Assembly: GCA_902803265.1 (NCBI GenBank)
Contig: CADCPD010000173.1
Span: forward strand, 1-6,055
Length of the DNA: 6,055 bases
Source: an uncultured bacterium
GTDB lineage: Bacteria > Cyanobacteriota > Vampirovibrionia > Gastranaerophilales > Gastranaerophilaceae
Direction: 5' to 3'
In this document: positions 1 to 6,043 of the stretch, in pieces
Numbering within the stretch: the first letter of the stretch is position 1
How the letters are laid out: each line of letters opens with the position of its first letter
Notes under the pieces: model-generated
Seen by the model: the letters and a program-made list of their open reading frames with translations, nothing else
What the model was told of the DNA's origin: nothing
Database searches by the model: none
Made by a program: the position numbers and the translations under genes

Positions 1-26
1 AAATATTTTTTATTAAAATAGTATTT

Positions 27-32
27 CTCCTT
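27..32 (-). promoter_or_regulatory. Shine-Dalgarno-like AAGGAG just after glyA
   Basis: Reading the minus strand, AAGGAG begins one base beyond the glyA TAA stop. No ATG, GTG or TTG follows it in the remaining 26 bases of the window. The codon at the usual spacing (7 bases) is ATT at 17-19, which stays open to the window edge. It could be the ribosome site of a further minus-strand gene that lies almost entirely outside the window, or a chance purine run. Confidence 0.3.
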
Positions 33-33
33 A

Positions 34-1272
34 TTATTGATATAACGGATATTTAGCAAGTAATTTTAAAGAGCGTTCTTTTAAATTCTTTAATCCTATT
101 TCATTATCTGACGAATATATTGCAGATGCAATAATTTTTGCAACTTCTCTCATATCGTCTTCTTTAAAACCTCTTGTTGTAACAGCAGGTGTGCCTAATC
201 TTATACCGCTTGTAACAAACGGACTTTGAGGATCATTTGGAACTGTATTTTTATTAGCTGTAATACCTACTTTTTCCAAAACATTAGCCATATCTTTGCC
301 AGTTTTATTTAATCTTCTTAAATCTAATGTCATTAAGTGGTTTTCTGTTCCACCACCAACAATATCCATTGCTTCATCCATAAGAGTATTTGCAAGCATT
401 TTCGCATTTTTAACAATTTGTTCGGCATAATCTTTGAATTCAGGTTTAGAAGCTTCTAATAAAGCAACAGCTTTGCCTGCTATAATGTGTTCCAACGGTC
501 CGCCTTGTATTCCTGGGAAAACAGCTTTATCTATTCCTAAAGCATGTTCTTCTTTACACATAATAATACCGCCTCTTGGCCCTCTTAAAGTCTTATGAGT
601 TGTTGTTGTAACAAAGTCTGCATAAGGAGCAGGTGATGGATGAACTCCTCCGGCAATTAAACCTGCAATGTGGGCGATATCAACCATTAAATATGCACCA
701 ACTTCATCTGCGATTTCTTTAAATCTTTTAAAGTCTATAATTTTGGAATAGTTGCTTGCTCCTGCAATTATCATTTTAGGTTTATGTTCTTTTGCAAGTT
801 TTTCAACGTTATCATAATCAATATCACCGTTTTCATTTATTCCGTAACTTACAATATTAAAATATAATCCTGAAAAATTAACAGGTGAACCGTGAGATAA
901 GTGTCCGCCATTTGACAAATCCATTCCCAAAACCGTATCGCCTAATTTTAAGGCATACATAAATACTGCCATATTAGCTTGTGCACCACTGTGCGGTTGA
1001 ACATTAGCATGATCCATTCCAAATAATTTACATGCTCTTTGTTGTGCTAATTCTTCTATTTTATCGATGCATTCGCAACCGTTATAAAATCTTTTATGAG
1101 GTTTACCTTCTGCATATTTATTTGTTAAAACGCTGCCGCATGCTTCCATAACTGCTTTTGAAGTTATGTTTTCACTTGCAATAAGCTCTATGGTATCTTG
1201 TTGTCTTTTAAATTCAGCTTCAATAAATCCTGCAACATCAGGATCAACATTTCTTATAATTTCTATATCCAT
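34..1272 (-). CDS. glyA: Serine hydroxymethyltransferase
   Basis: This cytosolic PLP enzyme interconverts serine plus tetrahydrofolate with glycine plus 5,10-methylene-tetrahydrofolate and is the main source of one-carbon units. The 412 residues span the full family length (E. coli about 417). Seen directly: IELIASEN at 28-35, KYAEG at 52-56, QPHSGAQAN at 92-100, GGHLSHGSPVNFSG at 122-135, DIAH at 198-201 (Asp to the PLP ring nitrogen), and the Schiff-base lysine K227 inside TTTTHKTLRGPRGG. G-I-R-L-G-T at 356-361 carries the Arg expected to bind the substrate carboxylate. The ATG has a GGGAGA Shine-Dalgarno at 1278-1283, six bases upstream. It lies 80 bases downstream of the SIMPL gene on the same strand, with its own promoter at 1308-1337. 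One small oddity is Asn121, where I recall His before GGHL-T/S-HG in most homologues. Nothing suggests damage; the family call is secure. Confidence 0.98.
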   Translation of the reverse strand: MDIEIIRNVDPDVAGFIEAEFKRQQDTIELIASENITSKAVMEACGSVLTNKYAEGKPHKRFYNGCECIDKIEELAQQRACKLFGMDHANVQPHSGAQANMAVFMYALKLGDTVLGMDLSNGGHLSHGSPVNFSGLYFNIVSYGINENGDIDYDNVEKLAKEHKPKMIIAGASNYSKIIDFKRFKEIADEVGAYLMVDIAHIAGLIAGGVHPSPAPYADFVTTTTHKTLRGPRGGIIMCKEEHALGIDKAVFPGIQGGPLEHIIAGKAVALLEASKPEFKDYAEQIVKNAKMLANTLMDEAMDIVGGGTENHLMTLDLRRLNKTGKDMANVLEKVGITANKNTVPNDPQSPFVTSGIRLGTPAVTTRGFKEDDMREVAKIIASAIYSSDNEIGLKNLKERSLKLLAKYPLYQ

Positions 1273-1307
1273 AAATTTCTCCCTATAAACTAATTATAAT
1301 TTTCTTA

Positions 1308-1337
1308 ATTATAAAGGATGCAGTATATAGTTGGCAA
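1308..1337 (-). promoter_or_regulatory. Probable sigma-70 type promoter of glyA
   Basis: On the minus strand TTGCCA (1332-1337) and a perfect TATAAT (1308-1313) are separated by 18 bases. A start about seven bases past the -10 would fall near 1301, giving a leader of roughly 28 bases that includes the GGGAGA ribosome site. The promoter sits wholly in the gap between the SIMPL stop and the glyA start, so glyA need not depend on read-through. The leader is too short for a glycine riboswitch. AT-rich sequence makes chance -10 matches common, but the pairing with a five-of-six -35 and the position support it. Confidence 0.65.
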
Positions 1338-1352
1338 ATTCATGAAGTTTTA

Positions 1353-2084
1353 TTATTTTATTGCAAAAGTTACATTAGCAACTGCTGTTACTTTCTTTTC
1401 AATTGAAGATAAATCATTATATCCTGAATCGCTTACATCATTTGAATCAACAGGTGTTATTTGGAAAACACCCATTTTTGCAGAACGAATTTTGCCCAAT
1501 CTGTTATGATTTGATTTCAACATTGATTTTGCACGATTTCTTGCATCTGTTGTTGCAGCCTGAAGCAATTTTACTTTTAAACTTGCGAGGTCTGAATAAT
1601 GATATTGAGGTTGTTCGTAACTTGAAATATTTATTCCTTTGTCAGTTAATTCTTGATAACTTATTGTTAAGTCTTTTAATTTCGCAACATCATCCGTTGA
1701 AACTTTTATAGGTTGTGTGTAATTATAATAATCTATAACGTTAGTATTATAACCGTTAGACGGATTTGTTTTATATGTTTCATAACTTTCTACAGGTTTA
1801 ATTTCTATTTGTTCTTCTTTAAAACCTTTTGAAATAAGATATTTTTTTACTGTTGGTAATTGTGCTTTTATTATTTTATATGCTTGTGAGCGGGTTGGTG
1901 CTTTTGATTTTATTGTAAAAGTCCAGTTTGCAGAATCTGATTTTACAATTTCATAAGCGGAACCTGTAACTGAAATACTGTCTTTTGAAAGATTTGTTGT
2001 GGAAACTATTGCTGCGAATATTATACCTATTGCAATACACAAACCTAAAATTGCTATTTGAAAATCTTTAAATTTTTCGTACAT
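1353..2084 (-). CDS. Membrane-anchored SIMPL-domain (DUF541) protein
   Basis: The 243-residue protein has a short basic N-terminus, one hydrophobic segment at about 8-28 (signal anchor or uncleaved signal peptide), and then an exported domain. SIMPL-family features are the opening beta strand ISVTGSA at 37-43, WTFTIKSKAPT at 54-64, a helix-rich middle with KGFKEEQIEIKPV at 86-98, the ATTDARNRAKSML helix at 177-189, and the closing strand TAVANVTFAIK at 233-243. Related proteins (Brucella BP26, E. coli YggE) are periplasmic or envelope-linked, and their biochemical role is poorly defined. A Tyr/Asn-rich stretch at 101-124 forms a polar loop. The start chosen is the ATG at 2084 rather than a TTG at 2102, because AAGGAG lies between the two, five bases before the ATG. 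It follows the AsmA-like gene by 35 bases with no visible terminator, so co-transcription is likely. Family assignment is fairly sure; function is open. Confidence 0.85.
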   Translation of the reverse strand: MYEKFKDFQIAILGLCIAIGIIFAAIVSTTNLSKDSISVTGSAYEIVKSDSANWTFTIKSKAPTRSQAYKIIKAQLPTVKKYLISKGFKEEQIEIKPVESYETYKTNPSNGYNTNVIDYYNYTQPIKVSTDDVAKLKDLTISYQELTDKGINISSYEQPQYHYSDLASLKVKLLQAATTDARNRAKSMLKSNHNRLGKIRSAKMGVFQITPVDSNDVSDSGYNDLSSIEKKVTAVANVTFAIK

Positions 2085-2089
2085 ATTAT

Positions 2090-2095
2090 CTCCTT
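2090..2095 (-). promoter_or_regulatory. Shine-Dalgarno that fixes the SIMPL gene start
   Basis: AAGGAG on the minus strand is followed five bases later by ATG at 2082-2084. A longer reading from TTG at 2100-2102 would place this site inside the coding sequence and leave the TTG without a ribosome site. It would also add six residues ahead of the membrane anchor. The ATG is therefore the better start. Confidence 0.85.
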
Positions 2096-2119
2096 TTGTC
2101 AAAATAATTCTAGCATAAA

Positions 2120-4963
2120 TTATTTTATTTTTTTCAACGATGAAATAAAATTATTCGTTTGGATATCACCATCAAATTTAGTTAAAAATACTTGTGCATT
2201 ATCTTCACCTGTTTCAAGTTCAGGTAACATCGAAAGCTCTGCTGCATAATAACTTTCGTTTTCTTTTGCGCCTAATGGTACTTTTTGTGCTAATGAATTT
2301 AAAGAAAGATTTCTTAATGTGCCCATTAAACCTTTTCTTTTATTGCTAAATTTTATATAGATTCTTAATGATGCATCCATTGTTTCCAAATTCATTCTGC
2401 CAATTATAAATGAACTCAATTGTGGTGAAGAAGATTTTATCATCATTTTTTCGACTACATTATTTTTTATTTCCAATGTACCATTGATTTTTCTAAAAGC
2501 ACCATCAGGTACATTGATAATATCAATTAATGTTGAAGGACTTATCATTGCTATTGGATTTCGGAATATCGCTGCCATATTTAGTATGTATTGAACAAGT
2601 CCGAGTTTTGCTATAGAACCGTCGTTTATATCAAATTTTATCTTACCGTTCAATTTCATATTTTTATCAGTATTAAAATCTAAAAAGGCACTTGCTTTTC
2701 CAGAAATTTCCTTTGGCAAATTTAAAGTTGATGAAGCAATAATATCAGCATTTACATTTCGTGTGCCTAATTTTACTGAATAAAGTTGTTTTGCCATATC
2801 ACAATGAACTTTTAACGATGAAATACCCTCTGCAAAATCAAATCTGTTAGATTTTATTTCCAAAATGCCTTTTTCGGTCAAAGTTAATATTGCGTGTAGA
2901 TTACCAAAATTGATTAATTTATACTGTCCTTTTTTCACGTGGAAATTACAATTCTTTATTGCAACTAAATTAGGTATAAATTCTATAGGTTTATCTTCTT
3001 CTTTTGTTGATTGATGTTCTGTATTAGATTTTTCTTCTACTTCAAAATATTTTGTTGAAATATCACTTCTTGCGATTTTCATTTCAGCAAGTCTCTTTTG
3101 GAATTGTTTTCGTTGTTCTTCTGTTAATTTAGGACGAGGAGCAAAAGTTTGCATTACTCTATCAACATCTAATTCATCAAACGTCATATCAACATTTTTT
3201 ATTATTATCGGGAATAATATTCTGTTTTGAATATCTCCGTCAAATTTGTATTTTGAACGTCTTAATGAGCCGTTGGCAACCAAATGAATATTGTTTCTGT
3301 CGGTATACATCTTTCCGTTTTTTATACTCAAACCTTGTCCGACAACTATTACATCTTTCATTTCCATATCGGATATTATGTAAGGATTTTTTATGTCATG
3401 ATTGTTATATTTTAGGTGACCACTAAATGTTCCGTTTCTAAATAATCTTTGATTTATTAAAGCGTTAAAGAATTCACTTGGTAAAGGTTTTGGAACACTA
3501 AACTCAAGCTCTTTTATCCAGCCGGTTATTATATTTACTTTACTGCTTACTGTTATAAGAGGTTTTGTTGTAGGTTTACCTTTTTCTGATATAAATTCTG
3601 AAATATAGTAATTAATATGCTCAATTTCTAATTCTTCACCTTTCATTATCAGTTTTAAACCAAGAGCTCTGTCAAATTTATTTGAACTTATTGATGAATT
3701 TTCAACCAGTAAATCAGCACCTTTTGGAATTTTAGCGCCACCCATAACGGTAACTTTTCCGCTGATATCATAATCTACTTTTAGTGCAAATTTTGACAAA
3801 CCTTTTAAATTAAACTTACAGCCTGCAACTTTTGATACATATCTTGCAAATTCATCACTTGCATAACCAATAACGTCAAGTTGTGTATCTGCTGTTTTTG
3901 TATAATCTTTTACCGTTCCTTTGATATCAATACTGTTCGCTTTTTGTATTCCGTAAAATCCTTTAATTTCTTTGATATAGATATCTTTTGGATTAATTTC
4001 TATCAATCCTTTTGTTATCGTAAACGGAAGATTTGCTACAGGTATAAGTTTTGCATTTATTCTGTCAACATTAATATTGCCGTTTATACCGCTATTTCTT
4101 AAATTAAAATTAAATTTAAAATTCCCTTTTAAGTCTTTAAAGCAAGCAAGGACTTCTTTTCCGTTCGGAATAATTAAATTGGAATCAAGAGCTTGTTTTA
4201 CATTATTTACGTTAAATTTATCAGAACTTATATCAAAATTATAGTTATTTTCTCTGTCAATATAACCGTTTATTTTAACCATTGATTTATCTACGATAAA
4301 CTTAAAATTATCAACATTTATTTTATAATCTTTAAAATAAATAGTATCAAAGTCTTTAAATAATAATCTTAATCTTTTATCGTCATACTCAATATCAGTT
4401 AATATAGAAAAATGTACATATTTAGGCTCTTTTGCCTTTGTAATGAGAATATCTTTTGCATTAAATTTAATTAACACATTGTCTTTTGGTCTGTACAAAA
4501 TTTTGCATTTTTTTAAGTATAAATCCGAATTAAACCATCTTATTTTGTATTCAAACGGTTTTTGTTCTTTTTGTTCTTCGCCTGAAAGTGTTTGGAGTTT
4601 GTTTACATCTGCAAAAATATCGTCAGCTCCGACTTTGTTTAAAATAATTTGTTTTTGCAAAATCTTTTTAAAAGATATCGAAGTATCTAAATTTTTAATA
4701 CTTAAAATAATTTCATTATCTTTTTTTAATGTTATGTTATCTGATTTAAAATCTAAATTAGAGTCCAAACCTGTTTTTAAATTAGGTTTTTCTAAGACTA
4801 ATTCGGCACCGACAGAATCTTTTACAATATCTTGAATGTAATTTATAAAATTATTGCTTGAAATGGCATGAGGAATTATAACTAAATACACAAAAACAGG
4901 TATCGTAAATAAAATTAGCGCACAAATTAGTAATATAATCAGTACTTTTATATTTTTTGACAT
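2120..4963 (-). CDS. AsmA-like large envelope protein
   Basis: The 947-residue protein has an N-terminal membrane segment at about 6-31 (Lys residues before it, then a long Ile/Leu/Val run) and a very long exported part made mostly of short alternating beta strands. The region at about 752-895 matches the AsmA-like C-terminal domain by pattern: E-I-S-G-K-A, then L-N-G-K-I-K-F-D-I-N-D-G-S-I, a hydrophobic helix (VQYILNMAAIF), I-D-I-I-N-V-P-D-G-A-F-R-K-I-N-G-T-L and G-R-M-N-L-E. A Lys/Glu-rich, probably helical linker at about 612-660 divides the strand-rich parts. AsmA-type proteins (AsmA, YhdP, TamB, YdbH) are inner-membrane-anchored bridges thought to move phospholipids to the outer membrane; the same role here is inference. 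The ATG has GAGG at 4975-4978, eleven bases upstream, a rather long spacing. It is the first gene of a probable operon with the SIMPL gene and is divergent from the WG gene. No frameshift is seen. Which AsmA subfamily it belongs to is unclear. Confidence 0.85.
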   Translation of the reverse strand: MSKNIKVLIILLICALILFTIPVFVYLVIIPHAISSNNFINYIQDIVKDSVGAELVLEKPNLKTGLDSNLDFKSDNITLKKDNEIILSIKNLDTSISFKKILQKQIILNKVGADDIFADVNKLQTLSGEEQKEQKPFEYKIRWFNSDLYLKKCKILYRPKDNVLIKFNAKDILITKAKEPKYVHFSILTDIEYDDKRLRLLFKDFDTIYFKDYKINVDNFKFIVDKSMVKINGYIDRENNYNFDISSDKFNVNNVKQALDSNLIIPNGKEVLACFKDLKGNFKFNFNLRNSGINGNINVDRINAKLIPVANLPFTITKGLIEINPKDIYIKEIKGFYGIQKANSIDIKGTVKDYTKTADTQLDVIGYASDEFARYVSKVAGCKFNLKGLSKFALKVDYDISGKVTVMGGAKIPKGADLLVENSSISSNKFDRALGLKLIMKGEELEIEHINYYISEFISEKGKPTTKPLITVSSKVNIITGWIKELEFSVPKPLPSEFFNALINQRLFRNGTFSGHLKYNNHDIKNPYIISDMEMKDVIVVGQGLSIKNGKMYTDRNNIHLVANGSLRRSKYKFDGDIQNRILFPIIIKNVDMTFDELDVDRVMQTFAPRPKLTEEQRKQFQKRLAEMKIARSDISTKYFEVEEKSNTEHQSTKEEDKPIEFIPNLVAIKNCNFHVKKGQYKLINFGNLHAILTLTEKGILEIKSNRFDFAEGISSLKVHCDMAKQLYSVKLGTRNVNADIIASSTLNLPKEISGKASAFLDFNTDKNMKLNGKIKFDINDGSIAKLGLVQYILNMAAIFRNPIAMISPSTLIDIINVPDGAFRKINGTLEIKNNVVEKMMIKSSSPQLSSFIIGRMNLETMDASLRIYIKFSNKRKGLMGTLRNLSLNSLAQKVPLGAKENESYYAAELSMLPELETGEDNAQVFLTKFDGDIQTNNFISSLKKIK

Positions 4964-4987
4964 CTAAATATTAACCTCATCTCCGAT

Positions 4988-5016
4988 TTGAAAATTATAT
5001 CATATTTTATTATAAT
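4988..5016 (+). promoter_or_regulatory. Promoter of the WG-repeat gene
   Basis: TTGAAA (4988-4993) and a perfect TATAAT (5011-5016) are 17 bases apart, the ideal sigma-70 arrangement. A start six to eight bases past the -10 falls at about 5022-5025, at or next to the ATG at 5025. The -35 box abuts the -10 box of the opposite promoter (4994-4999), so the two promoters share DNA. Confidence 0.7.
4994..5002 (-). promoter_or_regulatory. Extended -10 promoter of the AsmA-like gene
   Basis: Read on the minus strand this is TGATATAAT, an extended -10 (TGn plus a perfect TATAAT). The expected -35 region near 5016-5023 has no good match, which is typical of extended -10 promoters. The predicted start near 4987 leaves a leader of about 24 bases containing the GAGG ribosome site. 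Alternative AT-rich -10 matches occur nearby (for example 5009-5014), so the exact start is uncertain. Confidence 0.55.
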
Positions 5017-5024
5017 GTACGAAT

Positions 5025-5921
5025 ATGAAACGAATTTTAATTATACTATTTACTCTAATATTAATAAACAGTATAGCTTTTTGTGCAGACGAACCGTATA
5101 CAACAAGTAATCTTACAGTATATAGTGAGCATAATAAATTTGGTTTAAAAAACAGTGAAGATGAAGTGATTGTAAAAGCCAAATACAAAAAACTTATAAG
5201 ACTGGGCGAGTCATCTTGGATTATACAAAAAAGAAATAAGTTTGGGCTTATTGATTGTAACGGAAATTATCTTGTAGCACCAAAATATTCTCATGTAGAA
5301 AGAATGTTTGATAAATGGGTAAAACTCGGTAATGAAAAAGATTACGGATTGTATGATGAAAACGGAAAAAGTGTTATTCCTCCAATGTTTTCATCAATTG
5401 AACCACTTTTTGGTCACAAGTTTTTGACATACAGAAAATACAAGTACGGTATTTATTCAGACACAGGCGAAATGCTTCTTGATAACGAATATGATTTTAT
5501 ATATATGCCGACTCCGAAAACATTGAGAATAAAATATAATGATAAATGGTTTGAATTTGAAAAAATAACAAATGAAGAGCTTGCAAATTTACCAAATAAT
5601 ACAATAAAAGTTAAAATGAGCGATGAAAATTTTAAAGTTAGTCAAGTCCTTATAAATACAGGAGTAGGAACTGGTTATTCCGTGGTAACTGCAACTGATT
5701 ACTTGTTAAAAATATTTTCTGCGATATCACCTGCTTACGAGCAAACTATAGATGATTTAATGCTTTCTCAAGGTGCTGAAACAGTATCTATATTTATGAA
5801 ATTGAGCTGGATTCCTAAATTTCCGTTTGTATATGCAAAAAAATATTATAATAATGTGATAACTCCGAATAACGGGCCTCTTGCTGAAATAAGAAGTGAT
5901 ATTAAAGAACAATTAAAATAA
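5025..5921 (+). CDS. Secreted WG-type repeat protein
   Basis: The 298 residues begin with a signal peptide: MKR, a hydrophobic core at 4-19, and likely cleavage near C20/A21 before DEP. IAFC is a poor lipobox because Phe precedes the Cys, so a lipoprotein is less likely. Four degenerate WG-type repeats follow, each opening with F/Y-G-L/I, then an acidic or Asn-Gly turn, a V/I-P or equivalent strand and an aromatic: KFGLKNSEDE from 38, KFGLIDCNGN from 72, YGLYDENGKS from 107 and YGIYSDTGEM from 141. A remnant KWFEF sits at 174-178. WG repeats (PF14903) form small beta modules of unknown function, often in surface or exported proteins. Residues about 180-298 match no family I recognise: a strand/helix region with VLINTGVGTGYS at 208-219 and LSWIPKFPFVY at 260-270. 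No Shine-Dalgarno precedes the ATG, which fits a leaderless message. The gene diverges from the AsmA-like gene across 61 bases. The repeat call is good; the role is unknown. Confidence 0.85.
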   Translation: MKRILIILFTLILINSIAFCADEPYTTSNLTVYSEHNKFGLKNSEDEVIVKAKYKKLIRLGESSWIIQKRNKFGLIDCNGNYLVAPKYSHVERMFDKWVKLGNEKDYGLYDENGKSVIPPMFSSIEPLFGHKFLTYRKYKYGIYSDTGEMLLDNEYDFIYMPTPKTLRIKYNDKWFEFEKITNEELANLPNNTIKVKMSDENFKVSQVLINTGVGTGYSVVTATDYLLKIFSAISPAYEQTIDDLMLSQGAETVSIFMKLSWIPKFPFVYAKKYYNNVITPNNGPLAEIRSDIKEQLK

Positions 5922-5945
5922 ATATATTTTATATCATATGTTTAT

Positions 5946-5957
5946 TCTGCCGAGTAA
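5946..5957. repeat. 12-base direct repeat, copy 1
   Basis: TCTGCCGAGTAA here is identical to 6044-6055, 98 bases away. The five bases before it (TTTAT) differ from those before copy 2 (CTCAC) only by T/C transitions, so the relation may reach 17 bases. With its flanks it forms a small hairpin at 5941-5958: TTTATTC, loop TGCC, GAGTAAA, with one G-T wobble. It begins 24 bases after the WG gene stop. Confidence 0.8.
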
Positions 5958-5980
5958 AAACGATTGAGTATTGTTTTTAC
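5954..5980. other. Hairpin with 11-base-pair stem
   Basis: GTAAAAACGAT (5954-5964) pairs with ATTGTTTTTAC (5970-5980), with one G-T wobble, leaving the five-base loop TGAGT. The outer eight pairs are perfect. It lies 33 bases after the WG gene stop and could stabilise or end that transcript, but no U-run follows the stem, so it is not a canonical intrinsic terminator in either direction. It shares bases 5954-5958 with the smaller repeat hairpin, so the two are mutually exclusive. Confidence 0.65.
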
Positions 5981-5998
5981 GATAGGGAACCAAGGACT

Positions 5999-6020
5999 TT
6001 GAAAAATGGCAGTTTTTCAA
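5999..6020. other. Hairpin with perfect 8-base-pair stem
   Basis: TTGAAAAA (5999-6006) pairs with TTTTTCAA (6013-6020) around the loop TGGCAG; a T-G wobble can reduce the loop to GGCA. It lies 18 bases after the previous hairpin and between the two direct repeat copies. The sequence after it (CAAAAAACGG) does not give a terminator tail on the plus strand. On the minus strand the T-run comes before the stem, not after it. Confidence 0.6.
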
Positions 6021-6043
6021 CAAAAAACGGTGCCGCAACTCAC

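Noticed and set aside
1273..1352. Glycine or folate riboswitch upstream of glyA
   Set aside because: The predicted leader is only about 28 bases and AT-rich, too short for any such aptamer.
1403..1711. 102-codon plus-strand open frame
   Set aside because: It is antisense to the SIMPL gene, which has clear family signatures; the His/Leu-rich translation looks like a shadow.
2085..2102. TTG start at 2102 for the SIMPL protein, and TTGACA there as a -35 box
   Set aside because: The Shine-Dalgarno lies between the TTG and the ATG, so the ATG at 2084 is the start. No -10 box is found 16-19 bases past the TTGACA.
4443..4835. 130-codon plus-strand open frame
   Set aside because: It lies wholly antisense inside the AsmA-like gene, is rich in Phe/Ser/Leu/Ile as expected from the complement of Lys/Glu/Asn-rich coding, and has no recognisable domain.
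5000..5188. 62-codon minus-strand open frame over the start of the WG gene
   Set aside because: It is antisense to the signal peptide and first repeat and has no family features. Its end also lies in the promoter region.
6017..6019. TGA read as an amino acid (alternative code) joining the minus-strand frame across the repeat
   Set aside because: All four genes end in TAA and none contains an in-frame TGA, so nothing in the window supports recoding; the stretch also lacks a clear start.
5954..6020. Intrinsic terminator of the WG gene
   Set aside because: Both hairpins are stable, but neither is GC-rich nor followed by a U-run in either direction, so they are listed as hairpins only.
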